64,000 nucleotides of DNA, from NCBI GenBank assembly GCA_963839955.1, contig CAWIXB010000001.1, forward strand, positions 1,302,001 through 1,366,000, read 5' to 3'. The DNA comes from CAWIXB01 sp963839955 (GTDB lineage Bacteria > Actinomycetota > Actinomycetes > JACCUZ01). Positions 27,106-34,562 of the stretch are shown one piece after another. A program made the translations under genes and the position numbers. Below the pieces are notes generated by a model. It was not told the DNA's origin. It saw only the letters and a program-made list of their open reading frames with translations, and did no database searches. The stretch's first letter is position 1. Every line of letters begins with the position of its first letter.

Positions 27106-28182
27106 GTGGTCTGGGCAGCTCGCGTCGCACGCGCGGAGCAGGCGGTGGAACGCGGGCTGGCGTTGCTGCTCTGGCGCCGTGGCTGGCGCCCGGTGCTGGT
27201 GCCCTATGTCGGCTACGGCGCGAGCGCCGACGGCGAGCGGCTCGGCTGGGTGCGCGTGCTCGGCCGGGCGCTGCTGGTGCCGGCCGGGCAGCGCGAGCAG
27301 GAGCGGTCGGGCCGGCGAGGATGGCGCCACTTCCTGACCGTCAGCCTCGCCGGGGTCCACGTCCAGGTGAGCGCTGGCGATTCGACCAGGGTGGTGCGCA
27401 CCGACGCCGGCGGCTACATCGACGAGGTGGTCACAGCCGACCTGGCGCCCGGGTGGGGCGAGGTGACGCTGGCGGCTCCGGGCGTCGCACCGGTGACCGT
27501 GCCCATGCGGGTCGTGGGGAACGACGAGAAGTACGGCGTCGTCAGCGACATCGACGACACGGTCATGGTGACCGCCATCCCGCGTCCGTTGCTGGCGCTC
27601 TGGAACAGCTTCGTGCGGCACGAGACGGCGCGGCGGCCGGTGCCAGGCATGGCACGCTTCCTGCACCGGCTGACGGAGGACGGACCGGACGTGTTCGTCG
27701 TCTACCTGTCGACGGGCGCGTGGAACGTCGCGCCGTCGCTCGGCCGGTTCCTCGACCGGCACCGCTATCCGGCCGGACCGCTGCTGCTCACCGACTGGGG
27801 ACCGGCCGAGGGTCACTGGTTCCGGTCCGGGCGCACCCACAAGTCTCGGACGCTGCGCCGGCTGGTGCGCGAGCTGCCCGGGCTGCGCTGGTCCCTGGTG
27901 GGGGACGACGGCCAGCACGATCCGGCGATCTACCAGGACCTCGTCGAGTCGGCGCCGGGAGTCGTGCGGCTGGTGGCGATCCGCCAGCTCTCCGAGGCCG
28001 AGCAGGTGCTGACGCACGGGACCGCCGAGCCACTCGACGCCGAGGGGCGGACCGGCACCGGCGTACGTCGTCCGGCGGGCGAGTCGGCGGGTGGCGACAA
28101 GGGGGTGCCCTGGCTGCGGGCGGCTGACGGCAACGGACTGCTGCTCCTGCTCGCCGGCCGGGGCAGGTCAGTCCGGTCCTGA
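27106..28182 (+). CDS. App1-family phosphatidate phosphatase-like protein (DUF2183)
   Basis: Protein of about 358 aa with the DUF2183/App1 core. The HAD-type DxDxT motif is in VVSDIDDTVM, followed by LYLSTGAW-like YLSTGAWNV and SLVGDDGQHDPAIY. Yeast App1 is an Mg-dependent phosphatidate phosphatase; bacterial members have been little studied, and a lipid-phosphate substrate is inferred by family. The start at GTG 27106 is chosen from the leaderless promoter; GTG 27097 would add three residues. It converges on the phosphotransferase gene, with a palindromic repeat between them. Confidence 0.85.
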   Translation: MVWAARVARAEQAVERGLALLLWRRGWRPVLVPYVGYGASADGERLGWVRVLGRALLVPAGQREQERSGRRGWRHFLTVSLAGVHVQVSAGDSTRVVRTDAGGYIDEVVTADLAPGWGEVTLAAPGVAPVTVPMRVVGNDEKYGVVSDIDDTVMVTAIPRPLLALWNSFVRHETARRPVPGMARFLHRLTEDGPDVFVVYLSTGAWNVAPSLGRFLDRHRYPAGPLLLTDWGPAEGHWFRSGRTHKSRTLRRLVRELPGLRWSLVGDDGQHDPAIYQDLVESAPGVVRLVAIRQLSEAEQVLTHGTAEPLDAEGRTGTGVRRPAGESAGGDKGVPWLRAADGNGLLLLLAGRGRSVRS

Positions 28183-28204
28183 CCGTCCTGTCGCGCGCTC
28201 CCAT

Positions 28205-28290
28205 GCCGCGAGTCGACCACGTTAGGTAGGCGCAGCATTGCCTCAACGGGTCTGGCGGCCTGTTGAGGCAATGCTTCGCCTGTTGTGGCG
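28205..28290. repeat. 86-bp palindromic direct repeat, copy 1
   Basis: The same sequence recurs at 29476-29561 with about five differences, in the same orientation, flanking the phosphotransferase gene. Its core is a hairpin with 20-bp arms (28228-28247 and 28262-28281, one mismatch) and a 14-nt loop. It sits between two convergent genes and encodes the last residues of the phosphotransferase. Confidence 0.8.
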
Positions 28291-29448
28291 CCGACGCAGA
28301 GTGCGGCCAGGCTCGACCCACCGCTCGGTCAGGTCGAGACGTGCCCGCACCGCATCGGGCCACCCCACCTGCTGCACGCGCATCGGTCCCAGTGCCAGCG
28401 AGAGCAGGACGCCAGCAACGCGGTGGCGCAGCTCGACCGGGTCGACGTGGTCGTCGCAGGCCGACAGCCAGTCGCTGACCACCGGTTCGAGGGCCATGGT
28501 CCGTGCGGGGCGCTCCATGGCTGTCAGCGCCAGGTGGGCGATGGGGCAGGCGAGGTCGTCGGCCAGCCGTCCCGGTCCGACCGTGTCGAGGTCGAGCAGC
28601 GCGCTGATCCGCCCGCCCTCGACGAGCAACTGGTGATCGTGCAGGTCCCCGTGGGTCGGGGCGTCTCCGGGACCGCACCCGCCGACCGCCGTACCCACCG
28701 CGACCGCGAGGTGGGCAGCGCGGTCAGCCTCCGCAGGCAGCACCGTGCCGATCGCCCGGGCGTAGTGCACGGCTCCGTCCGTCCAGGACCGTCGGCGCGG
28801 CAGGGCACGTACGCCGTCGGGCAGGGCGGCGAGCAGGTGGACGAGCTCGGCCCCGGTCGGCGGCGCCCCGGGCGAGTCGCCGCGCAGCACCCGGCGCAGA
28901 CCGACGCCGGGCAGCGCGTCGGTCACCACGAGACCGGCCGGCGTGGTCGCGAGCACCGGCGGGACCGGCATGCCCGCGTCGTGCAGCAGCGCATGCCGCA
29001 GCGCCAGCCCGCCGGCACGACCGGGCCGCAGCACCTTGACGAACAGCCGTCGACCGCCGCAGGTGACCTCGACAACCGCGCGACGACGCGGCCGGTAGGA
29101 CCGCAGCGTCACCTGAGGCGGCGCGGTGACCCCGACCTCCTGCAGAAGTCGCCCGAGGCCGGCGACGTCCGTCGCAGTCGCGAGACCGGGCAGCGCCGGG
29201 TCGTCGGCAAGCCGCCACACCGTCATCGGCCGGCCTGGCCCGACCGCAGCGCCCAGCGTCTCGGTGCGCTCACCGCCGGCGTCGTGGATGCGGACCCGGT
29301 ACGACGCGGTCGTCGTCCCGCCCGGCTGGTGGTCGACCCGGCGTACCGCCCAGCGCAGCACCCGCTCGGCCAGCGCCTCCTCGAGAAGTGCCGCGGCGAG
29401 CGGGCCGGTCAGCAGCCCGAGGTCACCGGCTGCGTCGACCTGGCTCAC
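28243..29448 (-). CDS. aminoglycoside phosphotransferase-like kinase
   Basis: Kinase-fold protein of 401 aa. VEVTCGGRRLFVKVL contains the likely ATP-binding lysine. APTHGDLHDHQLLVE is the catalytic loop (HGDLH) and ALLDLDTVG the metal-binding motif, around residues 275-310. Substrate unknown. GTG 29448 is selected by TAGGGT 7 nt upstream, a leaderless promoter. The basic C-terminal tail (RRRHNRRSIAS) is encoded inside the 86-bp repeat, so the original C-terminus may have been altered by repeat insertion. Confidence 0.78.
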   Translation of the reverse strand: MSQVDAAGDLGLLTGPLAAALLEEALAERVLRWAVRRVDHQPGGTTTASYRVRIHDAGGERTETLGAAVGPGRPMTVWRLADDPALPGLATATDVAGLGRLLQEVGVTAPPQVTLRSYRPRRRAVVEVTCGGRRLFVKVLRPGRAGGLALRHALLHDAGMPVPPVLATTPAGLVVTDALPGVGLRRVLRGDSPGAPPTGAELVHLLAALPDGVRALPRRRSWTDGAVHYARAIGTVLPAEADRAAHLAVAVGTAVGGCGPGDAPTHGDLHDHQLLVEGGRISALLDLDTVGPGRLADDLACPIAHLALTAMERPARTMALEPVVSDWLSACDDHVDPVELRHRVAGVLLSLALGPMRVQQVGWPDAVRARLDLTERWVEPGRTLRRRHNRRSIASTGRQTR

Positions 29449-29455
29449 TCCGCCG

Positions 29456-29461
29456 ACCCTA
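29456..29461 (-). promoter_or_regulatory. leaderless -10 element TAGGGT
   Basis: TAGGGT on the minus strand ends 7 nt before GTG 29448 of the phosphotransferase gene. Confidence 0.5.
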
Positions 29462-29475
29462 GGCGCCCTGCCCCA

Positions 29476-29561
29476 GCCGCGAGTCGACCACGTTAGGTAG
29501 GCGCAGCACTGCCTCAACAGGTCGGGCGGCCTGTTGAGGCATTGCCTCGCCTGTTGTGGCG
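29476..29561. repeat. 86-bp palindromic direct repeat, copy 2
   Basis: Same orientation as copy 1, offset by 1271 bp. The hairpin arms are 29499-29518 and 29533-29552 with a few more mismatches. Its end runs directly into the 18-bp tandem array. Confidence 0.8.
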
Positions 29562-29681
29562 ACGCCGGAGAGTGTGGCGACGCCGGAGAGTGCGGCGACG
29601 ACGGAGAGTGTGGCGACGACGGAGAGTGTGGCGACGACGGAGAGTGTGGCGACGACGGAGAGTGCGGCGACGACGGAGCGC
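29556..29681. repeat. tandem array of seven 18-bp units
   Basis: Unit G(T/C)GGCGACG(C/A)CGGAGAGT, seven adjacent copies without spacers; the last one diverges at its end. The plus strand could be read as a (V/A)AT(P/T)ES repeat in frame with the DUF5522 gene, but the leaderless promoter after the array argues that it is not translated. Confidence 0.85.
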
Positions 29682-29689
29682 GGCCCGGC

Positions 29690-29695
29690 TAGATT
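29690..29695 (+). promoter_or_regulatory. leaderless -10 element TAGATT
   Basis: TAGATT ends 7 nt before GTG 29703 of the DUF5522 gene. Confidence 0.5.
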
Positions 29696-29702
29696 CGCCG
29701 GC

Positions 29703-29969
29703 GTGCCTCCCGAGCCCGGACCGACGCGGCGCGCGGAGCGGCCGCTCGCCGAGCCGCACCAAGACCGGCTACCGCCCGGCCATCCGCGTCGGGCCGAGAT
29801 CCTGGCGGCGCACGACGCGGCGATGGCGGACGGAGCGGCCGGCTACCTCGACCCGGGCACCGGTCTGTTCGTGATGACCGCGAGATTCCTCGCCGAGCGC
29901 GGGTTCTGCTGCCTCCGCGGATGCCGGCACTGCCCGTACGTCGGTGCCGAGGGCCACCCGGGCGCGTAG
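29703..29969 (+). CDS. DUF5522 family protein
   Basis: Small protein of 88 aa. The conserved core is HPRRAEILAAHDAAMADG, then YLDPGTGLFVMTARFLAERG and the Cys-rich end CCLRGCRHCPY, which could bind a metal (inference). This matches the DUF5522 family found in actinobacteria and elsewhere, of unknown function. GTG 29703 is preferred because of the leaderless promoter; a longer frame from 29556 would prepend the translated 18-bp repeats. Confidence 0.75.
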   Translation: MPPEPGPTRRAERPLAEPHQDRLPPGHPRRAEILAAHDAAMADGAAGYLDPGTGLFVMTARFLAERGFCCLRGCRHCPYVGAEGHPGA

Positions 29970-30048
29970 TCAGATTTGCACTGGGTCAGATTTGCACTGG
30001 GTCAGATGTGCACTGGGTCAGATGTGCACTGGGTCAGATGTGCACCGG
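29969..30048. repeat. tandem array of five 16-bp units
   Basis: Unit GTCAGAT(T/G)TGCAC(T/C)GG, five adjacent copies filling the gap between the convergent DUF5522 and aldo/keto reductase genes. The last unit encodes the final residues (SPVHI) and stop of the reductase. It starts on the DUF5522 stop codon. Confidence 0.85.
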
Positions 30049-31011
30049 AGACATGTCGGGGTATCGATTGCCGGCGGTGCCGCCCGCCGGAGCGGCTTCG
30101 TCGAGACGCTTCAGGTCCTCCGAGGACAGCGCGATGTCGGCGGCGGCTGCGTTCTCCTCGAGGTAGTGGACTCGCTTCGTACCGGGGATCGGCACGATGT
30201 CCGCGCCCTGGTGCAGCACCCAGGCGAGCGCGAGCTGCGTCGCGGTGACGCCCTTCTCGTCGGCGATCTCGCGCACGTGGTCGACCAGCTCGAGGTTCTT
30301 CGTGAGGTTCTCGCCCAGGAAGCGCGGGTTGCGCTTCCGGAAGTCGTCGTCGGCGAGACCGTCGAGGGTGCGGACCTCCCCGGACAGGAAGCCGCGGCCG
30401 ATGGGGGAGTAGGCGACGAACCCGATGCCGAGCTCGCGCACGGTCGCGAGCACGTCGTTGTCCTCGGGGTCGCGGGTCCACAGCGAGTACTCCGTCTGCA
30501 GCGCGGTCACCGGATGTACGGCGTGCGCCTTGCGAATCGTCGCCGGCGCCGCCTCCGAGATGCCGAGGTAGCGCACCTTCCCGGCGTCGACGGTCTCCTT
30601 CATCGCTCCCCACGTCTCCTCGACGGGAGTGTCGGGGTCGATGCGGTGCTGGTAGTAGAGGTCGATGACGTCGACGCCGAGCCGCTGGAGCGAGTCGTCG
30701 ATGGCCTGGCGCACATAGTCCGGCCGGCCGTTGACACCCAGGCGGGTGCCGTCCGCGCGGCGCTCGTTGCCGAACTTCGTGGCCAGCACGACCTCGTCGC
30801 GGCGGCCGGCGATGGCGCGGCCGACCAGTGCCTCGTTGGTGAACGGGCCGTACATGTCGGCGGTGTCGAGGAAGCTCACGCCGAGGTCGAGGGCGCGGTG
30901 GATAGTCCGCTCCGCCTCGCCCTCGTCGACGGTGCCGTAGAACTCGCTCATCCCCATGCAGCCGAGTCCCATGGCGGACACGGTCAGGTCACCGATCTTT
31001 CGCTGCTGCAC
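30034..31011 (-). CDS. aldo/keto reductase
   Basis: NADPH-dependent aldo/keto reductase of 325 aa with a TIM-barrel fold. DTADMYGPFTNEALVGRAI contains the catalytic Asp/Tyr region, LATKFGNER the lysine, and YQHRIDPDTPVEETWGAM the histidine. The C-terminal cofactor motif is VPIPGTKRVHYLEENAAA. GTG 31011 has AGGAGG 7 nt upstream. The stop codon lies inside the 16-bp tandem array, so the last residues may be recently acquired. The natural carbonyl substrate is unknown. Confidence 0.9.
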   Translation of the reverse strand: MQQRKIGDLTVSAMGLGCMGMSEFYGTVDEGEAERTIHRALDLGVSFLDTADMYGPFTNEALVGRAIAGRRDEVVLATKFGNERRADGTRLGVNGRPDYVRQAIDDSLQRLGVDVIDLYYQHRIDPDTPVEETWGAMKETVDAGKVRYLGISEAAPATIRKAHAVHPVTALQTEYSLWTRDPEDNDVLATVRELGIGFVAYSPIGRGFLSGEVRTLDGLADDDFRKRNPRFLGENLTKNLELVDHVREIADEKGVTATQLALAWVLHQGADIVPIPGTKRVHYLEENAAAADIALSSEDLKRLDEAAPAGGTAGNRYPDMSPVHI

Positions 31012-31065
31012 CTTGCGTCCTCCTGGGCTTGTCGTGCGCGTTCCCTGCTCGTCCCCTTCCCCGGA

Positions 31066-31085
31066 CTCACAGCAATCTCACAGCA
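31066..31085 (+). promoter_or_regulatory. direct-repeat operator upstream of the response regulator
   Basis: CTCACAGCA occurs at 31066-31074 and 31077-31085, an 11-bp period (one helical turn) typical of OmpR/PhoB-type binding sites. It lies 44 nt before the response regulator ATG and suggests autoregulation. Confidence 0.5.
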
Positions 31086-31128
31086 TCCGCTCAGGCTTCT
31101 GCCGGTGGGCTCGTGCGAGGCTCAGGTC

Positions 31129-31869
31129 ATGACGGCCACCCCATCGTCGCGCACGGCCGACGGACCGAGAGCAGCGGAGGCCAGGCTCCTCGTCGTCGAC
31201 GACGAGCCGAACATCCTCGAGCTGCTCGCGGCCAGCCTGCGCTTCGCGGGGTTCGAGGTCGCGACCGCCACGAACGGGCGGGAGGCGCTGGCCCGCGCGC
31301 GCAAGGTGCGACCCGACCTCGTCGTGCTCGACGTGATGATGCCGGACATGGACGGCTTCACCGTCGTACGCCGCATGCGGGGCGAGGGCACTCACGTGCC
31401 GGTGCTGTTCCTGACGGCACGTGACTCGACCGAGGACAAGGTCACCGGCCTGACCCTCGGCGGTGACGACTACGTGACCAAGCCGTTCAGCCTGGAGGAG
31501 ATCCTGGCGCGTATCCGAGCGGTGCTGCGCCGTAGCGCCGGACGGCCCGGCGTCGACACGCGGTCGGCGAGGCTCGTCTTCGCCGACATCGAGTTGGACG
31601 ACGACACGCACGAGGTGTGGAAGTCGGGCGAGCTCGTCGCTCTCTCGCCGACCGAGTTCAAGCTGTTGCGCTACTTCATGCAGAACCCGGGCCGGGTGCT
31701 GAGCAAGGCGCAGATCCTCGACCACGTCTGGAACTACGACTTCGGCGGCGAGGCCAACGTCGTCGAGTCCTACGTCTCCTACCTGCGGCGCAAGGTGGAC
31801 ACGTCCGACCCGCGGCTGCTGCACACGTTGCGCAGTGTGGGCTACGTCCTTCGCCTGCCCAGGGAGTGA
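31129..31869 (+). CDS. OmpR/PhoB-family response regulator
   Basis: Two-component response regulator of 246 aa. The receiver domain has the acidic pair VVDDEP, the phospho-acceptor Asp in VVLDVMMPDMDG, and the conserved KPF lysine in YVTKPFSLEE. A C-terminal winged helix follows, with SPTEFKLLRYFMQNPGRVLSKAQIL. ATG 31129 is the first start in register, with AGG shortly before it. It is followed directly by its histidine kinase, and direct repeats upstream suggest autoregulation. Confidence 0.95.
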   Translation: MTATPSSRTADGPRAAEARLLVVDDEPNILELLAASLRFAGFEVATATNGREALARARKVRPDLVVLDVMMPDMDGFTVVRRMRGEGTHVPVLFLTARDSTEDKVTGLTLGGDDYVTKPFSLEEILARIRAVLRRSAGRPGVDTRSARLVFADIELDDDTHEVWKSGELVALSPTEFKLLRYFMQNPGRVLSKAQILDHVWNYDFGGEANVVESYVSYLRRKVDTSDPRLLHTLRSVGYVLRLPRE

Positions 31870-31880
31870 GGCGCACCACC

Positions 31881-33413
31881 GTGGCGAGCCTGCGATCCCT
31901 GCCGGCGCGGACCCCGCTGCGGGTCACGCTCGTCGCCGCGATGCTGAGCCTCGTCGCGCTCGCTCTCGTCGCCACCGGCCTGACCGTCACCGCGATGCTG
32001 CGGGGCTACCTGGTCGGACAGGTCGACGAGGACCTGGCGCGCGGTCCCGGCCCGCTCACCGGGCCCGGGCCCCGTGCCCCGGGCAACGCCGGTGACGCCG
32101 CGCAGGTCTCGCCGTTCGCCGCGTCGCGGGCCGAGTACCTGCGGGCCACGCTGCCGAACGGGCGGATCGCCGTCGAGGACTCCAGCGACCCCGACGGGCC
32201 ACAGCCGTTGCTGCCCGCGTCCAGCGCCGACCGGTCCGGCGAGACCTTCACCGTGCCCTCGGACGGCGGCGGGCCGGACTGGCGGGTGCGCGTCTCGCCC
32301 GAACGTCTCCGCGGCGGGCGCCAGCTGACGGTCGTGCACGCCATCTCGCTCAGCGACGTCGAGGACACGGTCAACCGGCTCGAGCTCGTCGAAACCGGTG
32401 TCGGGCTCATCGTGCTGGTGCTGCTGGGCGGTGCCGGCTACGTCGTCGTACGGACGAGCCTGCGGCCGCTCGAGGAGGTCGAGCACACGGCCGCGGCCAT
32501 CGCGGCGGGCGACCTGTCGCGACGGGTGCCCGAGCGCGACCCGCGCACCGAGGTCGGCCGGCTCTCGGTCGCCCTCAACGGGATGCTCGCCCAGATCGAG
32601 TCGGCGTTCCGCTCGCGCGAGGCCTCGGAGGCCGCTGCCCGCGCGTCGGCGGAACGGATGCGGCGTTTCGTGGCGGACGCGAGTCATGAGCTGCGTACGC
32701 CGCTGACGTCGATCCGTGGTTTCGCCGAGCTCTACCGGCAGGGCGCGGTGACCGGTCCGGACGAGGTGACGCGCGTGATGAAACGGGTCGAGGACGAGGC
32801 CGCGCGGATGGGCCTGCTCGTCGACGACCTGCTCCTGCTCGCCCGGCTCGACCAGGCGCGCCCCCTCGAGCGCAGGCCGGTCGACCTGCTGGCGATCGCC
32901 ACCGACGCGGTGCACGACGCGAAGGCGGTGGCGCCCGACCGTGCGGTCGACCTCGTGGTGTCCGGCGACGCGGGCGCGCCGGTGGTGACGGGCGACGAGG
33001 CCAGGCTGCGCCAGGTCGTCGGCAACCTGGTGTCGAACGCGCTCACCCACACCCCCGCGGGTACGCCGGTGACGGTGGCCGTCGGCACCGCTGCGACCGG
33101 GGTGATCGCGGACGGCGGCCCCACGGCGTACCTCTCCGTGCGCGACCACGGGCCGGGGCTCGCCCCCGACGTCGCCGAGCGTGTCTTCGAGCGGTTCTAC
33201 CGCGCGGACGTCTCGCGCAGCCGTGCGGCCGGCGGCTCCGGCCTCGGGCTGTCCATCGTGGCGGCCCTCGTCGCCGCGCACGGCGGACGGGTCCGCGTCG
33301 AGACCGAGCCGGGTCAGGGCGCGACGTTCCGGGTCGACCTGCCGCTGACCGAGGATGCCGGGGAGTCGACCAGCCCAGCCGACCCGGTCAGCTCGGAGCC
33401 GACTGGCGGCTGA
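31881..33413 (+). CDS. sensor histidine kinase
   Basis: Membrane histidine kinase of about 510 aa. A first helix at about residues 15-38 is followed by an extracytoplasmic domain of about 125 residues rich in Gly/Pro, a second helix (VGLIVLVLLGGAGYVVV), HAMP, the HisKA box ASHELRTPLTSIRGFAE with the phospho-acceptor His, and an ATPase domain with N-box NLVSNALTHTP, DHGPGLA and GGSGLGLSIV. GTG 31881 has GAGG about 10 nt upstream; GTG 31866 overlaps the regulator stop (GTGA) and is the alternative. The stimulus is unknown. Confidence 0.93.
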   Translation: MASLRSLPARTPLRVTLVAAMLSLVALALVATGLTVTAMLRGYLVGQVDEDLARGPGPLTGPGPRAPGNAGDAAQVSPFAASRAEYLRATLPNGRIAVEDSSDPDGPQPLLPASSADRSGETFTVPSDGGGPDWRVRVSPERLRGGRQLTVVHAISLSDVEDTVNRLELVETGVGLIVLVLLGGAGYVVVRTSLRPLEEVEHTAAAIAAGDLSRRVPERDPRTEVGRLSVALNGMLAQIESAFRSREASEAAARASAERMRRFVADASHELRTPLTSIRGFAELYRQGAVTGPDEVTRVMKRVEDEAARMGLLVDDLLLLARLDQARPLERRPVDLLAIATDAVHDAKAVAPDRAVDLVVSGDAGAPVVTGDEARLRQVVGNLVSNALTHTPAGTPVTVAVGTAATGVIADGGPTAYLSVRDHGPGLAPDVAERVFERFYRADVSRSRAAGGSGLGLSIVAALVAAHGGRVRVETEPGQGATFRVDLPLTEDAGESTSPADPVSSEPTGG

Positions 33414-33418
33414 CTGCC

Positions 33419-33434
33419 AGGTTTCTCCAAGGTT
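33419..33434 (+). promoter_or_regulatory. direct-repeat site upstream of the DUF5666 gene
   Basis: AGGTT occurs at 33419-33423 and 33430-33434 with an 11-bp period, again the spacing of OmpR-type regulator sites. It lies between the histidine kinase stop and the DUF5666 gene and suggests that the adjacent two-component system controls that gene. Confidence 0.4.
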
Positions 33435-33495
33435 GGCGGCCGAGCATGGTCTGGACGGCGCTCGATCGAGCGAGACGAGACCAGGAGACGCGTTC

Positions 33496-34203
33496 ATGGA
33501 CACCATCGAGCAGGGACCGCAGTCGCCGGACGACGGAGCACGCACGCCTGGCGGCCGGACCGGTCGTCGACGGCACGGACGAGGCCTGGCCGCGGCGGCC
33601 GTCCTCGTGACCGGCCTCGCCGCCGGCGCCACCGGTGTGGCGCTCGCGACCGACAGCCCGACGCCCTCGCCGTCCGCGTCGTCCCCGACCGCATCGCCGA
33701 ACCCGGACGGCGGCGGGACTGAGGACGGCGCGACGAAGGAGCGTCGCGGACCGGGCCGAGGGGGCCTGTTCGGTGGACCCGGCATGCATGGTCTTGGCGG
33801 CGCGCTGCACGGCGAGGCTGTCGTGCCCAAGGCCGACGAGGGCTACCAGACGGTGCACACCCAGCGCGGCGACGTGACGAAGGTGAGCAACTCGTCGATC
33901 ACCGTGAAGTCCGAGGACGGCTTCAGCCAGACCTACGTCGTCACCGCCGACACGGTCGTGAACGCCAATCGCGACGGCATCGACTCGATCGACAAGGGTG
34001 ACGAGGTGCACGTGCTCGGCGTCGAGGACGGCGGCGACATCACGGCGCTGCAGGTGCGGTCGAAGGAAGCCATGGAGGAGCTCCGTCAGCGCTTCGGGCC
34101 GCGTGGTGGCGGACGGGGACCTGGTGCGCCCGTCCCCGACGGCGACACGACGACACCGGACAGCGGCGAGACCGGTGCCACCACGGGGCTGGAAACCACC
34201 TGA
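33496..34203 (+). CDS. DUF5666-containing exported/membrane-anchored protein
   Basis: Protein of 235 aa. A basic N-terminus (GGRTGRRRHGR) precedes one hydrophobic segment (GLAAAAVLVTGLAAGATGVALA), then a low-complexity Ser/Pro/Gly region and a small beta-rich domain (about residues 120-190; HTQRGDVTKVSNSSITVKSEDG, GDEVHVLGV) that matches DUF5666. The tail is Gly/Thr-rich. ATG 33496 has AGGAG 8 nt upstream. Proteins of this kind are often next to two-component systems and may be their output or a sensor partner (inference). Confidence 0.75.
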   Translation: MDTIEQGPQSPDDGARTPGGRTGRRRHGRGLAAAAVLVTGLAAGATGVALATDSPTPSPSASSPTASPNPDGGGTEDGATKERRGPGRGGLFGGPGMHGLGGALHGEAVVPKADEGYQTVHTQRGDVTKVSNSSITVKSEDGFSQTYVVTADTVVNANRDGIDSIDKGDEVHVLGVEDGGDITALQVRSKEAMEELRQRFGPRGGGRGPGAPVPDGDTTTPDSGETGATTGLETT

Positions 34204-34204
34204 C

Positions 34205-34210
34205 TAGCCT
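34205..34210 (+). promoter_or_regulatory. leaderless -10 element TAGCCT
   Basis: TAGCCT ends 7 nt before ATG 34218 of the DUF3817 gene and overlaps the end of the DUF5666 gene. Confidence 0.5.
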
Positions 34211-34217
34211 GGACCAC

Positions 34218-34562
34218 ATGACCGGAGGAGCCCCCAGCAGGGGAGCGCTGATCAGCTTTCGAGTGATGGCCTGGGTCACGGGCGTGATGCTCGTGACCCT
34301 GGTGCTCGTCGCGATGCCGCTGAAGTACTTCGGCGACGACGACCGGCTCGTCCACGTCGTCGGTGTGGCCCACGGCTACCTCTACATGGTCTATCTGGTC
34401 ACCGTGTTCGTGCTCTATTACCAACTTCGCTGGCGGCCGTTGCGGGCCGTGCTGCTGGCGCTGGCCGGGACCGTGCCGTTCGCGTCGTTCTTCGCCGAGC
34501 GCTCCGTCACCCGCGAGGTTGCCTCCCGCGGCGAGACATCCGTCGAGGCGTCACGCCGCTAG
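34218..34562 (+). CDS. DUF3817 integral membrane protein
   Basis: Membrane protein of 114 aa with three helices: VMAWVTGVMLVTLVLVAMPLKY, HGYLYMVYLVTVFVLYY and LRAVLLALAGTVPFASFFAE. The VHVVGVAHGYLYM and FASFFAER motifs are the signature of DUF3817, an actinobacterial family of unknown function often beside SURF1. Its 3' end overlaps the convergent SURF1 gene by 12 bp. Confidence 0.88.
   Translation: MTGGAPSRGALISFRVMAWVTGVMLVTLVLVAMPLKYFGDDDRLVHVVGVAHGYLYMVYLVTVFVLYYQLRWRPLRAVLLALAGTVPFASFFAERSVTREVASRGETSVEASRR

Noticed and set aside
29556..29702. N-terminal extension of the DUF5522 protein made of MATPES/VATTES repeats
   Set aside because: A TAGATT leaderless promoter lies after the repeats, 7 nt before GTG 29703, and the family core starts after that GTG.
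29556..30048. CRISPR array
   Set aside because: The two arrays are head-to-tail tandem repeats of 18 and 16 bp without spacers, and there are no cas genes.
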